A DNA stretch of 64,000 nt from Achromobacter spanius (GTDB lineage: Bacteria; Pseudomonadota; Gammaproteobacteria; Burkholderiales; Burkholderiaceae_B). The position numbers were made by a program, and so were the translations under genes. Shown piece after piece: positions 8,053 through 17,450 of this stretch. Numbering within the stretch: the stretch's first letter is position 1; each line of letters begins with the position of its first letter. The DNA lies in assembly GCF_002812705.1 (NCBI RefSeq), contig NZ_CP025030.1, forward strand, positions 5,642,001-5,706,000, read 5' to 3'. The notes below the pieces were generated by a model, which was not told the origin of the DNA, did not search any database, and worked only from the letters and a program-made list of their open reading frames with translations.

Positions 8053-10509
8053 GTGCGCCCCCATGGCGTGCCTCTCACCGAGCTACCGATCTTGAATACC
8101 GTCTCTGCCCGACCTGCTCTGCGCGTCCCGCCGCGTGTGGTTCTCAGCGCGCTTGCCTTTTCACTATCGCTTGTCTTTGGCATGGCGCCCGCCGTCCAGG
8201 CCCAGGAAGCGCCCGTCAGCGTCAACATTCCCGCGCAGCCCTTGGGCGATGCGCTGTTGCAGTTGGGCTCGCAGACGTCCTTGCAGATTTTTTATTCGCA
8301 GGATGTGCTGGCTGGCCAGAATGCGCGCGCCATCTCGGGCAATCTGTCGCCTGAAGAGGCACTGCGCCAACTGCTGCAAGGCACGGGCATCACGTACACG
8401 CGCAATGGCAACAACGTGACCTTGTCGCGCACCGAGCCCGTAGGCGGCACGGTGCAACTGGAAGCCGTGACGGTCACCGCCGGCATTCTGGGCGAACTTG
8501 CCCCGCCCTACACGGGCGGGCAGATTGCCACGGGCGGCAGCCTGGGCCTGCTGGGTTCTGAAGACGTGATGGACTCGCCGTTCAGCACGGTCAACTACAC
8601 CTCTGAACTGCTGTATGACCAGCAGGCCCGCACGCTGGCCGACGTGGTCGTCAACGACGCCTCGGTCCGCACGCTGACGTCCGCCGGCGGCTTTGGGGAA
8701 GACTTCCAGATCCGCGGCTTTGCCGTGGGCAGCGGCGACGTCAGCGTCAACGGCCTGTATGGCCTGGTGTCGTCCAGCCGCGTGCCGGTGCAGATCCTGG
8801 AACGGGTGGAAGTGCTGAAAGGCCCCGGCGCCTTCATGCGCGGCATTCCGCCCAACGGCAGCATCGGCGGCGCCATCAACGTGGTGACCAAGCGCGCCGA
8901 CGACGAACCGCTGGCGCGCGCCACGCTGGGCTATGCCAGCAAGGCCAACTTCACCGGCCAGCTTGACCTGGGCCGCCGCTTTGGCGAAGACAATGCCTGG
9001 GGCCTGCGCTTCAATGGCGTCAAGCGCGGCGGAGAATCCACGTTGAAGGACGGCAAGCAGGGCCTGGACATGGGCGCCTTGGGTATCGACTATCGCGGCA
9101 CGCGCCTGCGCTGGTCGGCCGACGCCATCCACCAGGAAGACGTGATCGAGAACTTCCGCTCGCAGATCGGCTGGCAGGCCAACGTGACGGAGCTACCCTC
9201 GCCGCCGGATGGCGACATCAACTTCTACCCCGGCACCCGCCTGTCGCAACGCGACAGCACGATCATGTCGCGCCTGGAATATGACTTCACCGACAACCTC
9301 ACCGGCCACATCGCGGCGGGGTATCGCGACGGCAAGGTACGGCAGGTGTTCCCGGTTACCGTCAGCCCGTCCGGCGTGCGCCAGTCGGTCGACCAGGACG
9401 GCAACTTCAACGTCATGACGACGTACTACGACTCGTATTCCAAGACAAGCAGCGGCGACGCCGGCTTGACGGCCCGCTTCAGCACCGGCGGCATCAAGCA
9501 CCGCCTGGCACTGGGCGCCACCTACCTGAAGCAGGAAGCGGGCAACGCCTATTCGACCGGGTCGGCCATTGTGGCCTCCAATATTTATGATCCGGTCGAC
9601 ATCCCCGACGGCCCCGCCGTGCGCCTCACCCCGCAAAAGGCGTCGGACACCACGCTGACCAGCTTCGCCATTGTCGACACGCTATCTTTCATCGACGATC
9701 GCATTCTGCTGACGGCGGGCGTTCGCCACCAACGGGTTGAAGTCGACAGCTTCAACACCACCACGGGCGCGCGCACCAGCGGCTACCGCTCCAGCGCCAA
9801 CTCGCCCGTCGGCGGCATCGTCATCAAGCCGCTGCACAACGTATCGGTCTACGCCAACCTGGCCCAAGGCCTGACGCGCGGCACGATCGTGGGCGATACC
9901 TACGAAAACCGCGGCGCCGTGCTGGCGCCGTACAAGTCCAAGCAGTACGAAACCGGCGTCAAGGTGGACTGGGACGGCAACATCACCACCACGCTTGCGC
10001 TCTTTCAGATTGCGCGCCCGGCCGGCCAGGCCGACGACAACAACGTCTACGGCTACTTTGGTGAACAGCGCAACCGTGGCCTGGAACTGACGGGCTACGG
10101 CGAAGTCGTCCCCGGCCTGCGCCTGATGGCAAGCGCGGCCTTCATCAACAGCGAACTCACCAAGACCCCGGGCGGCGTCAGCCAGGGCAACCGGCCCGCC
10201 GGCGTACCGGCCAGCACCTATAACCTGGGCCTGGATTGGGACACGCCGTGGGTGCAGGGGCTGAGCTTGAACGGCCGCGCCATCCGCACCTCGTCCGTCT
10301 ACCTCAACAACACCAATACGCTGCGCCTGCCGGGCTACACCCGCTTTGACCTGGGCGCCCGCTACGCCACCACCATCGCCGGCAAGGACGTCGTGTTCCG
10401 CGCCAACGTCGAGAACGTGGCGGACAAGAAGTACTGGCTGGCGTCCGGCTCGTTCGTGACGAACGCGGCAGGACGCACGTACATGTTGTCGGCCTCGATC
10501 AATTACTGA
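8053..10509 (+). CDS. TonB-dependent ferrisiderophore receptor with STN signalling domain
   Basis: 818 residues from the GTG at 8053. A signal peptide ends near VQAQ. An STN domain follows (NIPAQPLGDALLQLGSQ; binds FecR), then the plug (EDFQIRGFAVG, ERVEVLKGPGAFMRG, GGAINVVTKRA) and a 22-strand barrel ending ASINY with the C-terminal aromatic. It resembles FhuE/FpvA-type receptors. Start choice is uncertain because no ATG precedes the signal sequence; TTG at 8092 also gives a complete signal peptide. With the two genes upstream it forms a cell-surface signalling unit. The ligand is unknown; no siderophore synthesis genes are in the window. Confidence 0.93.
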   Translation: MRPHGVPLTELPILNTVSARPALRVPPRVVLSALAFSLSLVFGMAPAVQAQEAPVSVNIPAQPLGDALLQLGSQTSLQIFYSQDVLAGQNARAISGNLSPEEALRQLLQGTGITYTRNGNNVTLSRTEPVGGTVQLEAVTVTAGILGELAPPYTGGQIATGGSLGLLGSEDVMDSPFSTVNYTSELLYDQQARTLADVVVNDASVRTLTSAGGFGEDFQIRGFAVGSGDVSVNGLYGLVSSSRVPVQILERVEVLKGPGAFMRGIPPNGSIGGAINVVTKRADDEPLARATLGYASKANFTGQLDLGRRFGEDNAWGLRFNGVKRGGESTLKDGKQGLDMGALGIDYRGTRLRWSADAIHQEDVIENFRSQIGWQANVTELPSPPDGDINFYPGTRLSQRDSTIMSRLEYDFTDNLTGHIAAGYRDGKVRQVFPVTVSPSGVRQSVDQDGNFNVMTTYYDSYSKTSSGDAGLTARFSTGGIKHRLALGATYLKQEAGNAYSTGSAIVASNIYDPVDIPDGPAVRLTPQKASDTTLTSFAIVDTLSFIDDRILLTAGVRHQRVEVDSFNTTTGARTSGYRSSANSPVGGIVIKPLHNVSVYANLAQGLTRGTIVGDTYENRGAVLAPYKSKQYETGVKVDWDGNITTTLALFQIARPAGQADDNNVYGYFGEQRNRGLELTGYGEVVPGLRLMASAAFINSELTKTPGGVSQGNRPAGVPASTYNLGLDWDTPWVQGLSLNGRAIRTSSVYLNNTNTLRLPGYTRFDLGARYATTIAGKDVVFRANVENVADKKYWLASGSFVTNAAGRTYMLSASINY

Positions 10510-10523
10510 TCGGACGGCGCGCG

Positions 10524-10554
10524 GGAAGCGAACTACGGAAGCGAACTACGGAAG
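10524..10554. repeat. 13-bp tandem repeat (about 2.4 copies)
   Basis: GGAAGCGAACTAC is repeated head to tail at 10524-10536 and 10537-10549, with five bases of a third copy. It lies directly after the receptor gene. Confidence 0.6.
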
Positions 10555-10633
10555 GCAAGCGCGGAAGGGAAATACAAAGGCAGGAATACCCAGTTCAAGG
10601 GATGGCCGGACACACACCGAGCCATCACAATCT

Positions 10634-10655
10634 AGAATCGGGCGATTCTGCCTTT
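10634..10655 (+). terminator. weak hairpin followed by a T run
   Basis: AGAATC-GGGC-GATTCT forms a 6-bp stem followed by GCC and a run of five T. It may end transcripts from the receptor gene, or be a leader element 16 bp before the response-regulator ATG. The stem is short. Confidence 0.3.
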
Positions 10656-10670
10656 TTCCCCTTCCCGCCT

Positions 10671-11354
10671 ATGTCCGCCACTTCGCTTGCCCCCGAACTC
10701 ACGCTGCCCGCCCCCGTGCTGCTGGTGGAGGACGAACCGCTGGTCTGCCGGCGGATCGAGGGCCTGTTGCTGCAACTGGGCTATCAGCCCGACGCGCTGA
10801 TCTTCGCGGGCTCCCTGGCCGAGGCCCGTGCCTGCCTGGCCAGCCAGCCCGTTGCGCTGGCGCTGGTGGACCTGGGCTTGCCCGACGGCAGCGGCATCGA
10901 CCTGATTGCCGAGATGCACGCCGCCGACCCCGGCCTGGCCATCCTGGTCATCTCGGCGTGGTGTACCGAAGACGCGATTCTGGCGGCCTTGCGTGCCGGC
11001 GCCACGGGCTATGTACTGAAAGAACGGGACGACATGGAAGTGGCGCTGTCGCTGCGCAGCGTGCTGCGGGGTGGCGCGCCGATCGACCCGTTCGTGGCAC
11101 GGCGCATCATCGACGAATTGCGGCCCCGGCCCACGGAGCAGACCGGCACGGCAAGCGGTGAGATACTTAGCCCCCGCGAAAGCCAGATCCTGCGTCTGGT
11201 GGCCGAAGGCCTGGCCAACCGCGAAATCGCCGAACAACTGTTCCTGTCGCGCTACACCGTTGAATGCCATATCAAGCACATCTACCGCAAGCTGGCCGTT
11301 TCCTCGCGCACGCGCGCGGTACACGCCGCGCGCTCGCGTGGCTTGCTGGACTGA
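10671..11354 (+). CDS. NarL/LuxR-type response regulator
   Basis: 227 residues. The receiver domain (about 20-135) has the acidic pair (VEDEP), the phospho-acceptor Asp in LVDLGLPDGSG, and the Lys loop GYVLKERDD. The output domain is a LuxR helix-turn-helix (LSPRESQILRLVAEG, then YTVECHIKHIYRKL). The pairing with the sensor kinase immediately downstream, which overlaps this gene, makes the two a two-component system. ATG 10671 is preferred over the ATG 69 bases upstream, which adds no domain. The target genes are unknown; the adjacent iron cassette is one possibility only by proximity. Confidence 0.92.
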   Translation: MSATSLAPELTLPAPVLLVEDEPLVCRRIEGLLLQLGYQPDALIFAGSLAEARACLASQPVALALVDLGLPDGSGIDLIAEMHAADPGLAILVISAWCTEDAILAALRAGATGYVLKERDDMEVALSLRSVLRGGAPIDPFVARRIIDELRPRPTEQTGTASGEILSPRESQILRLVAEGLANREIAEQLFLSRYTVECHIKHIYRKLAVSSRTRAVHAARSRGLLD

Positions 11355-13279
11355 GATGGCTGCTTGCCTGCTGGCTGGCGCTGTGCGCGGCGCCTGCCTT
11401 GGCCGTAGAGGCAAGCGCGGCAACCGACCCTGCGGCATGCGCGGTGCGGGTAATGTCCATCACGGCCGCGCAGGCCGCCGCCGACGGCAGCCGGCCTGAC
11501 ACGGCCGAGTGGATTCCGGTCACGCTGCCCGACGACTGGAACAAGCGCTGGCCCGGCTACAGCGGATCTGTCTGGTATCGCATCGACTGGCAGCGGCCCT
11601 GCCCCGGCCCCGTGAGCTTGATGGTGGAATCCGTGGTGATGGCCGGCGAGTTCTACGTCAATGACGAACTGATCTGGAGCGACCCGCAACTGACCGAACC
11701 GCTGTCGCGCAGTTGGAACCTGCCGCGCACCTGGCGCCTGCCCGAGGCCATCGTGCGCGACGGCGTGAACACCCTGTCGGTGCGCGGCGTCGGCGTGGCG
11801 CAGCAGACGCCCGGGCTGGGCAAGTTGCAATTGGGCACCCCGCAAGCGATGCAGGCCAGGCAGGAATCCATCTGGTGGCTCAACCGCTCGCTATACACGG
11901 TGAACCTGGTGATTACCGCCGTGCTGGGCGGCCTGTTCTTCTGCATCTGGGTGGTGCGGCGTGAACAGACCACCTATGGCTGGTATGCCCTGATGTCGCT
12001 GTTCTGGGTGCTGTTCATCAGCAATGTGCTGCTGACCAACCCCTGGCCGCTGCCCGACACCTTGTCACTGGCGCGCGCCAACGCCATGGCGCTGGTGCTG
12101 TATGTGGCCTGCTTCTGCCTGTTCACCTGGCGCTTTGGCAAACAATCGCTGCCGCGCATCGAACGCGCGCTGGGGATACTGAGCGCCGCGCTGTTGGCCA
12201 TGCTGGCCTTCACGCCAGACAGCGCGCTGGCGACCGCGCTCTCGGTCGGCACGCTGATTCCCGCCGCCATTTTCGTCATCAACTGCCTGCAGTTTCCGGT
12301 ACACGCCTGGCGCACCCGCCGTCCAGAGCACCTCATGCTGGCCACCTGCCTGCTGATTTTTTGCGTGGTCATGGTGCATGACCTGCTGGTGATGATGAAG
12401 CTCATCCCGTCCGGCCAGACCTATACGGCGTACACCAGCGTGGTGGTCACGCTGTGCATGTCCGCCATCCTGGGCTTGCGCCATGCGCGCAACGTGCGGC
12501 AGATAGAACGCTTCAACCAGGAACTGGCCGACGGCATCTTTCAGGCGCGCAGCGAACTGGCCACCACACTGGAACGCGAACACACCCTGGCGGTGGCCAA
12601 CACCCGCCTGCACGAGCGCTTGCAGATTGCGCACGATCTGCATGACGGGCTGGGCGGCTCGCTGGTGCGGATGATGGCCATGGTGGAACAGGGCGACAAG
12701 CCCTTGCAGGGCCAACAGTTTCTGTCCATGTTGAAGCTGCTGCGCGACGACTTGCGCCAGACCATCGACAGCGGATCCAGCAGCGGCGTCACCGTGCCCG
12801 CGACCCCGCTGGAATGGGCCGCGCCGCTGCGTCATCGCTTCGTGCAGGTGTTCGACGAATTGGGCCTGGATTCCCACTGGCAGTTTCCGCCGCAATGGCG
12901 CACGCCGCCCTCTTCCCTGGAATGCCTGGCGCTGACGCGTCTGCTGGAAGAAGCGTTGACCAATGTCGTCAAACACAGTCGCGCCCGCCGCGTGCAGGTA
13001 CAACTGCTGCTGCCTGACCCTGAGCGCCTGGAACTGCGGGTTGAAGACGACGGTGCAGGCTTCGATGTAGCGGCGGTGCGGCAAGCCGGCGTCAGTGTGG
13101 GCATGCGCAGCATGCATGCCCGCATCGCTCGGGTGCATGGCAGCTTGGACATTGTGTCCGAGCCCGGCCGCACCGTGCTAAGCGCCGTACTGCCTTTGCG
13201 CGCAGACAAAGGCCAGCTTGTTGCCCTCGGGGTCGCGGCAATAGGCGGCGTAGAAGTCGGGCGCGTATCGGGCTCGTAA
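11264..13279 (+). CDS. 7TM-type sensor histidine kinase (HisKA_3)
   Basis: Up to 671 residues. A signal peptide (LACWLALCAAPALA) leads into a periplasmic jelly-roll-like domain (SVWYRIDW, GEFYVNDELIW), then seven membrane helices, a coiled coil, the HisKA_3 phospho-acceptor box (AHDLHDGLGG) and an ATPase domain (EALTNVVKHS, DDGAGFD). The first ATG (11264) lies 91 bp inside the response-regulator gene. A CTG at 11351 would start exactly at the signal peptide and overlap the upstream stop as CTGA, so the start is uncertain. The C-terminal 25 or so residues run antisense into the next gene and look like read-through. Confidence 0.88.
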   Translation: MPYQAHLPQAGRFLAHARGTRRALAWLAGLRWLLACWLALCAAPALAVEASAATDPAACAVRVMSITAAQAAADGSRPDTAEWIPVTLPDDWNKRWPGYSGSVWYRIDWQRPCPGPVSLMVESVVMAGEFYVNDELIWSDPQLTEPLSRSWNLPRTWRLPEAIVRDGVNTLSVRGVGVAQQTPGLGKLQLGTPQAMQARQESIWWLNRSLYTVNLVITAVLGGLFFCIWVVRREQTTYGWYALMSLFWVLFISNVLLTNPWPLPDTLSLARANAMALVLYVACFCLFTWRFGKQSLPRIERALGILSAALLAMLAFTPDSALATALSVGTLIPAAIFVINCLQFPVHAWRTRRPEHLMLATCLLIFCVVMVHDLLVMMKLIPSGQTYTAYTSVVVTLCMSAILGLRHARNVRQIERFNQELADGIFQARSELATTLEREHTLAVANTRLHERLQIAHDLHDGLGGSLVRMMAMVEQGDKPLQGQQFLSMLKLLRDDLRQTIDSGSSSGVTVPATPLEWAAPLRHRFVQVFDELGLDSHWQFPPQWRTPPSSLECLALTRLLEEALTNVVKHSRARRVQVQLLLPDPERLELRVEDDGAGFDVAAVRQAGVSVGMRSMHARIARVHGSLDIVSEPGRTVLSAVLPLRADKGQLVALGVAAIGGVEVGRVSGS

Positions 13280-13585
13280 GCCCGGAGCCCCTTCGTCGAT
13301 GCCGCCCCGCGCCAGGGCTTCGGTCCAACATTGGCGCACCACCGCTTCGTCTGGCGCTTCAAAGCTGACCTGGCAGCCGTTGCCCCAGGTGGCGGGCAAG
13401 CCGTTGAACGGCGGCGCCACCACGAACGTGGGCCAACGCTGCTCGCCCACGCCCCAGATCACGCCCTCGGGGCCGGCGTTTTCGATGGTGTTGCGCCGGC
13501 GCAGGCCCAGCGGGGCCAGCACGGCGTCGTAAAACGCCACCAGCCGCGGCCACTGGCGTGCGCCGATTTGAATATGCGTATACAT
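13178..13585 (-). CDS. VOC family protein
   Basis: 135 residues with a glyoxalase-like fold (MYTHIQIGARQWPRLVAFYD at the start; YAAYCRDPEGNKLAFVC near the end). GGGAGG eight bases upstream fixes ATG 13585. Its last 102 bases overlap the 3' end of the sensor-kinase gene on the other strand, an unusual convergent overlap. The substrate is unknown. Confidence 0.85.
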   Translation of the reverse strand: MYTHIQIGARQWPRLVAFYDAVLAPLGLRRRNTIENAGPEGVIWGVGEQRWPTFVVAPPFNGLPATWGNGCQVSFEAPDEAVVRQCWTEALARGGIDEGAPGLRARYAPDFYAAYCRDPEGNKLAFVCAQRQYGA

Positions 13586-13677
13586 GCGTGCATCCTCCCG
13601 AATCAGGCATGGCAGTTGCTGCACGGCGGGCGAAGCCGCGCATGTCGCGCGGCGCCAACCAACAAGGGTCGCCAATC

Positions 13678-13941
13678 ATGAACGAATCCAAGCCCGCTCC
13701 CGCCCCGAACCCGCCGTCCTCGCCGCATGTGGACCGTGCCGAAGTCGGGGCCACCGGCCAGCCCGTGGCTGATGGCCCGCCGCAAGGGGACGTGAACCCC
13801 GACCCCGCCACGAATTCCGGTTATCCGGCCGGAGGTGAGCAAGCGCCGCAAGGCAGGGACGCTTTCGGCCGAACGGAAAAGCAGGTGAAGGAACAGGTCG
13901 AAGATCGCCCGGATAAGCCATCCGGCAAACCTGGCCCCTGA
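13678..13941 (+). CDS. small disordered hydrophilic protein
   Basis: 87 residues, very rich in Pro, Gly, Asp and Lys, with no hydrophobic core, and ending PDKPSGKPGP. A Shine-Dalgarno-like AAGGG precedes ATG 13678. It is unrecognised. It resembles in composition several other tiny proteins of this window (15167, 38205, 38657, 42220, 49082), suggesting one class of stress-associated disordered proteins. Confidence 0.6.
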   Translation: MNESKPAPAPNPPSSPHVDRAEVGATGQPVADGPPQGDVNPDPATNSGYPAGGEQAPQGRDAFGRTEKQVKEQVEDRPDKPSGKPGP

Positions 13942-13958
13942 GCCCTGCCGCATTGTGC

Positions 13959-15167
13959 TCAAGCCGCCGGCTCCAGTTGGACCTTCAACCATCCGGGCTG
14001 GCGGGTATCAAACGCCTTGAATGCATCCACCGCCTGCGTCAACGGTTCCTGGCGGGTCAGGATGGTCGCCGGGTCCACCGCGCCGGTGCGTACCAGTTCC
14101 ATCAGCAACGGTACGTACTTGCGATGGTTGCAATTGCCCATGCGCAAGGTCAGGTTTTTGTTCATGGCTTCGCCGATCGGAAAGGTGCGGTCGTTGGGGG
14201 GATACACGCCAATGATCGCGAGCGTGCCCGCCTTGGCCAGGGCCTGCACCGCCCATTGCAGCGCCTGCGATGGGGCGCTGCCGGGTTGCCAGTGCTTGCC
14301 GTCGGGATTGGCGTGGGGCGCCGCCTTGCGGGCCTCTTCCTTCATGGCGGCGATACCGTCCGCCTTGGCCGCCGGCCCGGCATGCGCATGCTCGGCGTCC
14401 ACCCCCACAGCATCGATGGCGCAGTCAGCGCCGATGCCGCCCGTCAAGCCCTTGATGCATGCCACCGGGTCTTCCGCGTTGAAGTCGATCACCTCCGCGC
14501 CCTGCGCGCGCGCCATGGCCAGGCGGTCGGGCACGGTATCGACGGCAAAGATGCGGCCCGCGTTCATCAGCTTGGCTGACGCAATGGCGAACTGCCCCAC
14601 CGGCCCGCAGCCGAACACGGCCACCGTGTGGCCGGGCTTGATGCTGGCCAGGTCAGCGCCGAAATACCCGGTGGGAAAAATATCCGACAACATCAAGGCC
14701 TGCTCGTCGGTGACGCTGTCCGGCACTTTCACCAGGTTCACGTTGGCGAACGGCACGCGCGCCAGCTCGGCCTGCAAGCCGTGGAAGGGTCCGGTGGATT
14801 GCGGCCCGCCATAGAACGCGGTGCCGGCATCGCGGCCGTTCGGGTTGGCCACGTCACACTGCGCGAAGTACCCCGCGCGGCAGTACGAGCAATAGCCGCA
14901 GGCAATGGTGGACGGAATGACCACGCGGTCGCCCACGTTCAGGTTGCGCACCCCGGGCCCCAACTGCTCCACCACGCCCACGCCTTCGTGGCCGAGTATG
15001 GTGCCGGGCTTCATGGATTCCATGGTGCCGCGTACAAAGTGCAGGTCGGTGCCGCAGATGGCGCTGGCGGTCAGCCGCACGATGGCGTCATTGTCTTCCT
15101 GCAAGACGGGGTCGGGGACGGTGTCCAAGCGGATATCGCCAATACCGTGAAATACAACAGCTTTCAT
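13959..15167 (-). CDS. zinc-dependent alcohol dehydrogenase, glutathione-independent formaldehyde-dehydrogenase-like
   Basis: 402 residues. It has the catalytic zinc motif (CGTDLH, GHEGVGVVE) and an intact structural-zinc lobe with four cysteines (CGYCSYCRAGYFAQC). The Rossmann motif is GCGPVG. A long insertion after DAVGVDAEH is typical of the FdhA-like branch that carries tightly bound NAD. It probably detoxifies aldehydes or oxidises an alcohol. The second ATG of ATGATG (15167) is preferred because AAGGAG then has six-base spacing and the start overlaps the stop of the 75-residue gene as TGATG, indicating coupled translation. Confidence 0.88.
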   Translation of the reverse strand: MKAVVFHGIGDIRLDTVPDPVLQEDNDAIVRLTASAICGTDLHFVRGTMESMKPGTILGHEGVGVVEQLGPGVRNLNVGDRVVIPSTIACGYCSYCRAGYFAQCDVANPNGRDAGTAFYGGPQSTGPFHGLQAELARVPFANVNLVKVPDSVTDEQALMLSDIFPTGYFGADLASIKPGHTVAVFGCGPVGQFAIASAKLMNAGRIFAVDTVPDRLAMARAQGAEVIDFNAEDPVACIKGLTGGIGADCAIDAVGVDAEHAHAGPAAKADGIAAMKEEARKAAPHANPDGKHWQPGSAPSQALQWAVQALAKAGTLAIIGVYPPNDRTFPIGEAMNKNLTLRMGNCNHRKYVPLLMELVRTGAVDPATILTRQEPLTQAVDAFKAFDTRQPGWLKVQLEPAA

Positions 15168-15394
15168 CATTTGCTCCTTGAGGTGCCGGATCGGTTGTCG
15201 ACCGGCTTGGCGTCCGGCGTGGAACGGCCCGGGTCCCACACATCCTTCGGGTCCATGCCGGGCGGGAACTGCCGGCCCGCGCCGGTACGGTTGGGGTCGG
15301 CCGGGCGGCCGGCCAGCGTGCGCTCATCCTCCGGCACCGGCTTGTACTCGGCCTCGGCGGGGTCATCCTGGTGCGAATGCGGTTTGGTGCTCAT
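15167..15394 (-). CDS. small disordered protein coupled to the dehydrogenase
   Basis: 75 residues, hydrophilic and Pro/Asp rich (MDPKDVWDPGRSTPD), unrecognised. AGGAG lies six bases before the second ATG of an ATGATG (15394). The stop codon shares bases with the dehydrogenase start, so both are made from one message. Its composition groups it with the other tiny stress-island proteins. Confidence 0.6.
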   Translation of the reverse strand: MSTKPHSHQDDPAEAEYKPVPEDERTLAGRPADPNRTGAGRQFPPGMDPKDVWDPGRSTPDAKPVDNRSGTSRSK

Positions 15395-15459
15395 CATGGG
15401 CTCCTGTGGACGATCACGGGCGCGAGGGTCGCGCCGCATGTCTGTACCCGCAGCAAACC

Positions 15460-16479
15460 CTATGCCTGCGCGGCGGGCGCCATCGCGGGCGCCAGGGAAA
15501 CCGCCACATCAACCGGCCGGGTACGGGCGGCTTCGGCGGCAAAGTACGCCACCGTGCGCGCAATGCCGTCCGCCGGACTCACGCGCGGACTCCACCCCAG
15601 GCGGCTGCGCGCCAGCGAGATGTCGGGACAGCGGTGAGTCGGGTCGTCCACGGGCAGCTCGCGGTGAACCAGCGGCACGCGCGTGCCCGTCAGCGCCCGC
15701 ACCATGTCGGCCATGTCCAGCATCGACAGTTCGGCGGGGTTGCCCAGGTTGACGGGCTGCGTCAGGTCTTCAGGGCTTTCCATCAGACGCACCAGACCGT
15801 CTATCAGATCATCCACATAACAGAACGAGCGCGTCTGCGTACCGTCGCCATAAATCGTCAGGGGCTGGCCCGCCAGGGCCTGCACGATGAAGTTCGACAC
15901 CACGCGCCCATCGTCGGGCGCCATGCGCGGCCCGTAGGTATTGAAGATGCGTGCAATCTTTACCACCACGCCTTCGCGCCGCGCATATTCCATGAAAATC
16001 GTTTCCGCGCAGCGCTTGCCCTCGTCATAGCAGGATCGTGGCCCCACCGGATTCACATGGCCCCAATAGCCTTCGGCCTGCGGATGTTCCAGAGGGTCGC
16101 CATACACCTCGCTGGTGGACGCCTGCAGCACGCGCGCGCCAACGTCGCGGGCAAGCTCCAGAAGCTGCATCGCGCCCAGCACGCAGGTGCGCAGGGTCTT
16201 CAGCGGATCGGCCTGATAGTGCACGGGCGACGCGGGGCAAGCCAGGTTGTAGATGCGGTCGACGCCCAGGCGCGGCAGGCGGTCAACCACGTCGTGGCGC
16301 ATCACCGTAAAGCGCGGGTGCGCGGCAAGCGGTGCCACATTGCACGCCCTGCCCGTCTGGAAGTTGTCGACGCAGATCACTTCCCATCCGTCGTTCAACA
16401 ACCGGGAGCAAAGGTGCGAACCCAAAAAGCCCGCACCGCCCGCGACCAGTGCCCGGCCGCTACGTGGAATATCGTTCAT
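15460..16479 (-). CDS. NAD-dependent epimerase/UDP-glucuronate decarboxylase-like
   Basis: 339 residues, an extended short-chain dehydrogenase. The N-terminal [11 protein letters not shown] binds NAD; the catalytic Ser and Tyr are in STSEVYGDP and YDEGKR, a pattern characteristic of UDP-xylose synthases (UDP-glucuronate decarboxylases). It would supply UDP-xylose or a related sugar nucleotide for the glycosyltransferases next door. GGAGG seven bases before ATG 16479 and overlap with the previous gene's stop support the start. A dTDP-glucose dehydratase-like specificity is less likely. Confidence 0.85.
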   Translation of the reverse strand: MNDIPRSGRALVAGGAGFLGSHLCSRLLNDGWEVICVDNFQTGRACNVAPLAAHPRFTVMRHDVVDRLPRLGVDRIYNLACPASPVHYQADPLKTLRTCVLGAMQLLELARDVGARVLQASTSEVYGDPLEHPQAEGYWGHVNPVGPRSCYDEGKRCAETIFMEYARREGVVVKIARIFNTYGPRMAPDDGRVVSNFIVQALAGQPLTIYGDGTQTRSFCYVDDLIDGLVRLMESPEDLTQPVNLGNPAELSMLDMADMVRALTGTRVPLVHRELPVDDPTHRCPDISLARSRLGWSPRVSPADGIARTVAYFAAEAARTRPVDVAVSLAPAMAPAAQA

Positions 16480-17450
16480 CATGCTGCCTCCAGGATCGTG
16501 TCGAACACGTCTATCCAATCAGAAATAAAGCGGCCCATACCGAAGCGTTCAAGCGCGGTGTCGCGTCCGGCCGCGCCCCAGGCGCGCGCCAGGTCGGGCT
16601 CGGCAACCAGTTGCCGCGCCACGGCCAGCAGCCGGTCCGGCCGTGTGTCCACGTAGCCGTTTTCACCGTTCCGGATGACCGTGGGCAATTCCGTGGTGGC
16701 AAAGCCCACCACGGGAACGCCGCACAGCATGGCTTCCACCAGGGACAGGCCCAGGCTGGCGTAGCGGATGGGGCTGAAGAAATAGCGGTAGCGCGCCAGC
16801 ACGGCGCCCACTTCCATGTTCGGCACTTCGCCCAGGCCGCCCAACTCCGCTGAACCCATGCCGATCAGGTCCATGGGCGTTTGCACCCGCAGGGTTTCGA
16901 ACAGGTCGCGTCCCAAGCGCCGCCCTCGCCTGGACAGATGGTTGATGACGACGATGCCCTTGGGCGTGCCGCCGTCATAGGCCACGGCGGGCGGCGGCAC
17001 GCCATGCTCCACCACCCGCATGGGCATGCCGCCCGCGTCCCACATCGCCGCATTGAACGCCGTGACGTGCACGAGCAAGCCGCGCTCATGCCGGAACGGA
17101 TGCACCGTATCGGTGGGGTGCGGCTCGGGCGGGTTGTGTTCCAGGTAGACGCTGGGCAGCGCGCGTTGCGCGTCGTCCAGCCACAGGCGCGCGTCCTCGA
17201 CGTTCTGCCGCGACTGATACAGGACGCAGTCGAACGGCATGCGCCGCAACGTATCGGCCGGCACCTGCACCACATTGGCGGGCCACGGAATCTTGCGGCC
17301 CAGCGCGCCATAGCCCGGCGGATTGCCGGGCAAGGACGGCACCACGAAATCATGCGGCACATGGCTCAGCGCATAAAGATAGTTGCCATGCACATGCCAC
17401 GTCAGGATACGCAGGGGTCGGCCCGGCCGCGCCACTTCTGGATGCGTCAT
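16479..17450 (-). CDS. glycosyltransferase (GT-B, family 4-like)
   Basis: 323 residues. The C-terminal half has the donor-binding signature [20 protein letters not shown] and a following loop of the GT4 family; the N-terminal half ([14 protein letters not shown]) binds the acceptor. It is cytoplasmic or membrane-associated and transfers one sugar in assembly of the surface glycan. ATG overlaps the previous stop as ATGA. Confidence 0.85.
   Translation of the reverse strand: MTHPEVARPGRPLRILTWHVHGNYLYALSHVPHDFVVPSLPGNPPGYGALGRKIPWPANVVQVPADTLRRMPFDCVLYQSRQNVEDARLWLDDAQRALPSVYLEHNPPEPHPTDTVHPFRHERGLLVHVTAFNAAMWDAGGMPMRVVEHGVPPPAVAYDGGTPKGIVVINHLSRRGRRLGRDLFETLRVQTPMDLIGMGSAELGGLGEVPNMEVGAVLARYRYFFSPIRYASLGLSLVEAMLCGVPVVGFATTELPTVIRNGENGYVDTRPDRLLAVARQLVAEPDLARAWGAAGRDTALERFGMGRFISDWIDVFDTILEAA

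Noticed and set aside
15178..16656. 492-codon open frame on the + strand opposite the epimerase.
   Set aside because: Antisense of the UXS-like gene, whose catalytic motifs are clear; composition is typical of shadow frames.
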